Source of the DNA: Chloroflexota bacterium
GTDB lineage: Bacteria; Chloroflexota; Dehalococcoidia; Tepidiformales; Tepidiformaceae
Direction: 5' to 3'
Length of the DNA: 18,411 nt
Assembly (NCBI GenBank): GCA_021823905.1
Contig: JAKALX010000018.1
Coordinates: 1 to 18,411, forward strand
The notes below the pieces were generated by a model that was not told where the DNA came from, did not search any database, and saw only the letters and a list, made by a program, of their open reading frames with translations. The stretch's first letter is position 1; each line of letters opens with the position of its first letter. The translations under genes were made by a program, and so were the position numbers. Below are positions 17,537 to 18,411 of the stretch, in pieces.

Positions 17537-17545
17537 GAGGCGGCT

Positions 17546-18109
17546 ATGGCTGACGTCAACGAGCTGCTGCGCTCCCTCTCCCCTCAGGTGCTGCGCGGGC
17601 AGTTCCAGCTGCCGCACGCGGCGTCGCGTGAGGAGTTTGTGCCGAGGTTTCTGGCGACGGAGTCGCACCAGGAGATGGTGGACGAGCTGGGGAGGTTTGT
17701 CGCGCACGTGATGGAGGGATGGTTCGGGAACCGCGTGGCGTGGCGGCCGGATCACGCGCGGGCCATCGCCGTCCGGCTTCTCAACGAGAGACTCGGCGAT
17801 GGCCTGAACCCCAAGGCCGGGGAGTACGCCGCGATGCAGATGTGCCGGCATGGCGACCGTGGCGGCATCCGGTACCTGCTCGACACGATCTCAGCGGCCC
17901 TGCTCCGGGAGAGCCTGGAGCAGTACCTGGACTGCGTCGTGCTGCCACGAATCCAGCATCTGCCCTTCGAGGAGAACCTCGACCTCGCCCGGCAATACGT
18001 CGCAACCTACGATGTGCTCCCGGGCCTCGAGCTGGAGAGTCCTACAAGCATCGTGCTGCGCTGGCGCCAAGTCGTCCATCAACATGCGCGGCGCGTACTC
18101 TTTGGGTAG
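17546..18109 (+). CDS. Hypothetical protein, paralogue B of a tandem pair
   Basis: The family is not recognised (187 aa). It shares with the preceding protein a C-terminal half of about 50 residues, aligned from YLLDTISAALLRESLEQYLD (110 on) and including NLDLARQYV (144-152). It also shares the overall length and the start of a helical N-terminal half (FVAHVMEGW against YYRHHMQHT). The poly-glycine run of its partner is reduced to GDRGG. It starts 9 nt after the partner's stop with AGGAGG five bases upstream, so the ATPase gene and both small genes form one operon. Duplication followed by divergence suggests a hetero-oligomer (inference). Confidence 0.82.
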   Translation: MADVNELLRSLSPQVLRGQFQLPHAASREEFVPRFLATESHQEMVDELGRFVAHVMEGWFGNRVAWRPDHARAIAVRLLNERLGDGLNPKAGEYAAMQMCRHGDRGGIRYLLDTISAALLRESLEQYLDCVVLPRIQHLPFEENLDLARQYVATYDVLPGLELESPTSIVLRWRQVVHQHARRVLFG

Positions 18110-18201
18110 AGGATGTGGGGTGTCGTGGTGGAGAGTTGATGGTGCTTGCCCGGGGCGGTTCCCCGACGGCACCACGAATGGAGATGGAACATTCACTCCT
18201 G

Positions 18202-18219
18202 CAGTGGCTTCCTCCACTG
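18202..18219 (+). terminator. Hairpin downstream of the ATPase operon
   Basis: CAGTGG and CCACTG form a perfect 6-bp stem with a six-base loop, 93 bases beyond the last stop of the operon. A short T-stretch follows only after a dozen bases, so an intrinsic terminator is uncertain. Confidence 0.3.
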
Positions 18220-18234
18220 GGGTGTGCACGACTT

Positions 18235-18246
18235 TTCCGCACTTTC
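18235..18246 (+). repeat. Direct repeat TTCCGCACTTTC, right copy
   Basis: Identical in sequence and orientation to 12598-12609, in the non-coding region downstream of the ATPase operon. It might be a recombinase or regulator binding site. Chance cannot be excluded. Confidence 0.4.
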
Positions 18247-18411
18247 CTCTCGATCAGCTGCCTTGCGCCACATTGAAAGAGGGTCACAACCCCGTCTTCC
18301 ACACGGGTGGTCACACGTGACATGAGGATAAGGGCCATCAGCGTTGACGAATCGGCCTGTGAGTGGAATTTACGCGTGTGACTACAGACCGAGGCCTTCA
18401 GGGCGCCGTTT

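Larger units (their letters stand above)
18110..18411. other. Non-coding region with inverted repeats
   Basis: I see no convincing gene in the last 302 bases; overlapping frames on both strands lack ribosome sites and family features. The region holds a 6-bp hairpin at 18202-18219, the palindrome GTCAC-ac-GTGAC at 18310-18321, a distant GTGTGAC at 18376-18382 that is inverted to its left half, and TTCCGCACTTTC at 18235-18246, which also occurs at 12598-12609. Such clustering is compatible with a transfer origin or protein-binding region, but nothing proves it. Confidence 0.45.

Overview
The window comes from a GC-rich bacterium (about 60% G+C judged by eye, not computed). It has AGGAGG-type ribosome sites, several GTG/TTG starts and tRNA genes that encode CCA. 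The genes do not fix the phylum. Long multi-domain Hsp70, kinase and CFI-box proteins suit a soil or sediment lineage such as Acidobacteria, Gemmatimonadetes, Rokubacteria or a deltaproteobacterium, but that is only an impression.

Layout. (1) 1-126: the 3' half of tRNA-His(GUG), then tRNA-Arg(CCG). (2) 127-621: non-coding, nothing recognised. (3) 622-2955 (+): a ClpA/ClpC-like double AAA+ unfoldase without the middle coiled-coil domain. (4) 10935-3110 (-): six tightly packed genes read leftwards. In order they encode a Ser/Thr protein kinase, a large protein with a J-like N-terminus and a C-terminal CFI box, a GrpE-like protein, an enlarged Hsp70, a TPR/transmembrane/OmpA-like protein and a membrane coiled-coil protein. 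They converge on the Clp gene. (5) 11108-12500 (-): a tyrosine integrase and an AlpA/excisionase-type regulator. (6) 12679-14463 (-): a proline-rich unknown protein and a replication-relaxation family protein. (7) 14538-18109 (+): a VirD4/TraG-like soluble DNA-translocation ATPase followed by two small paralogous unknown proteins. (8) 18110-18411: non-coding, with inverted repeats.

Two functional blocks sit side by side. The left block looks like a self-contained protein-quality-control machine: Hsp70, putative exchange factor, putative J-like partner, Clp unfoldase, membrane and envelope anchors, and a kinase at its head. I know of no named system with exactly this composition, and it is the best candidate for something undescribed. 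The right block looks like the integration and DNA-transfer core of an integrative mobilizable or conjugative element. Whether the chaperone block is cargo of that element cannot be decided here, because no pair of attachment repeats was found.

In the right block the divergent promoter region at 14464-14537 is unusual. Both outward genes have the same ten bases, CCGACTATCC, placed 5-7 nt before their start codons. This forms one large dyad that could be a shared operator or a pair of leaderless promoters.
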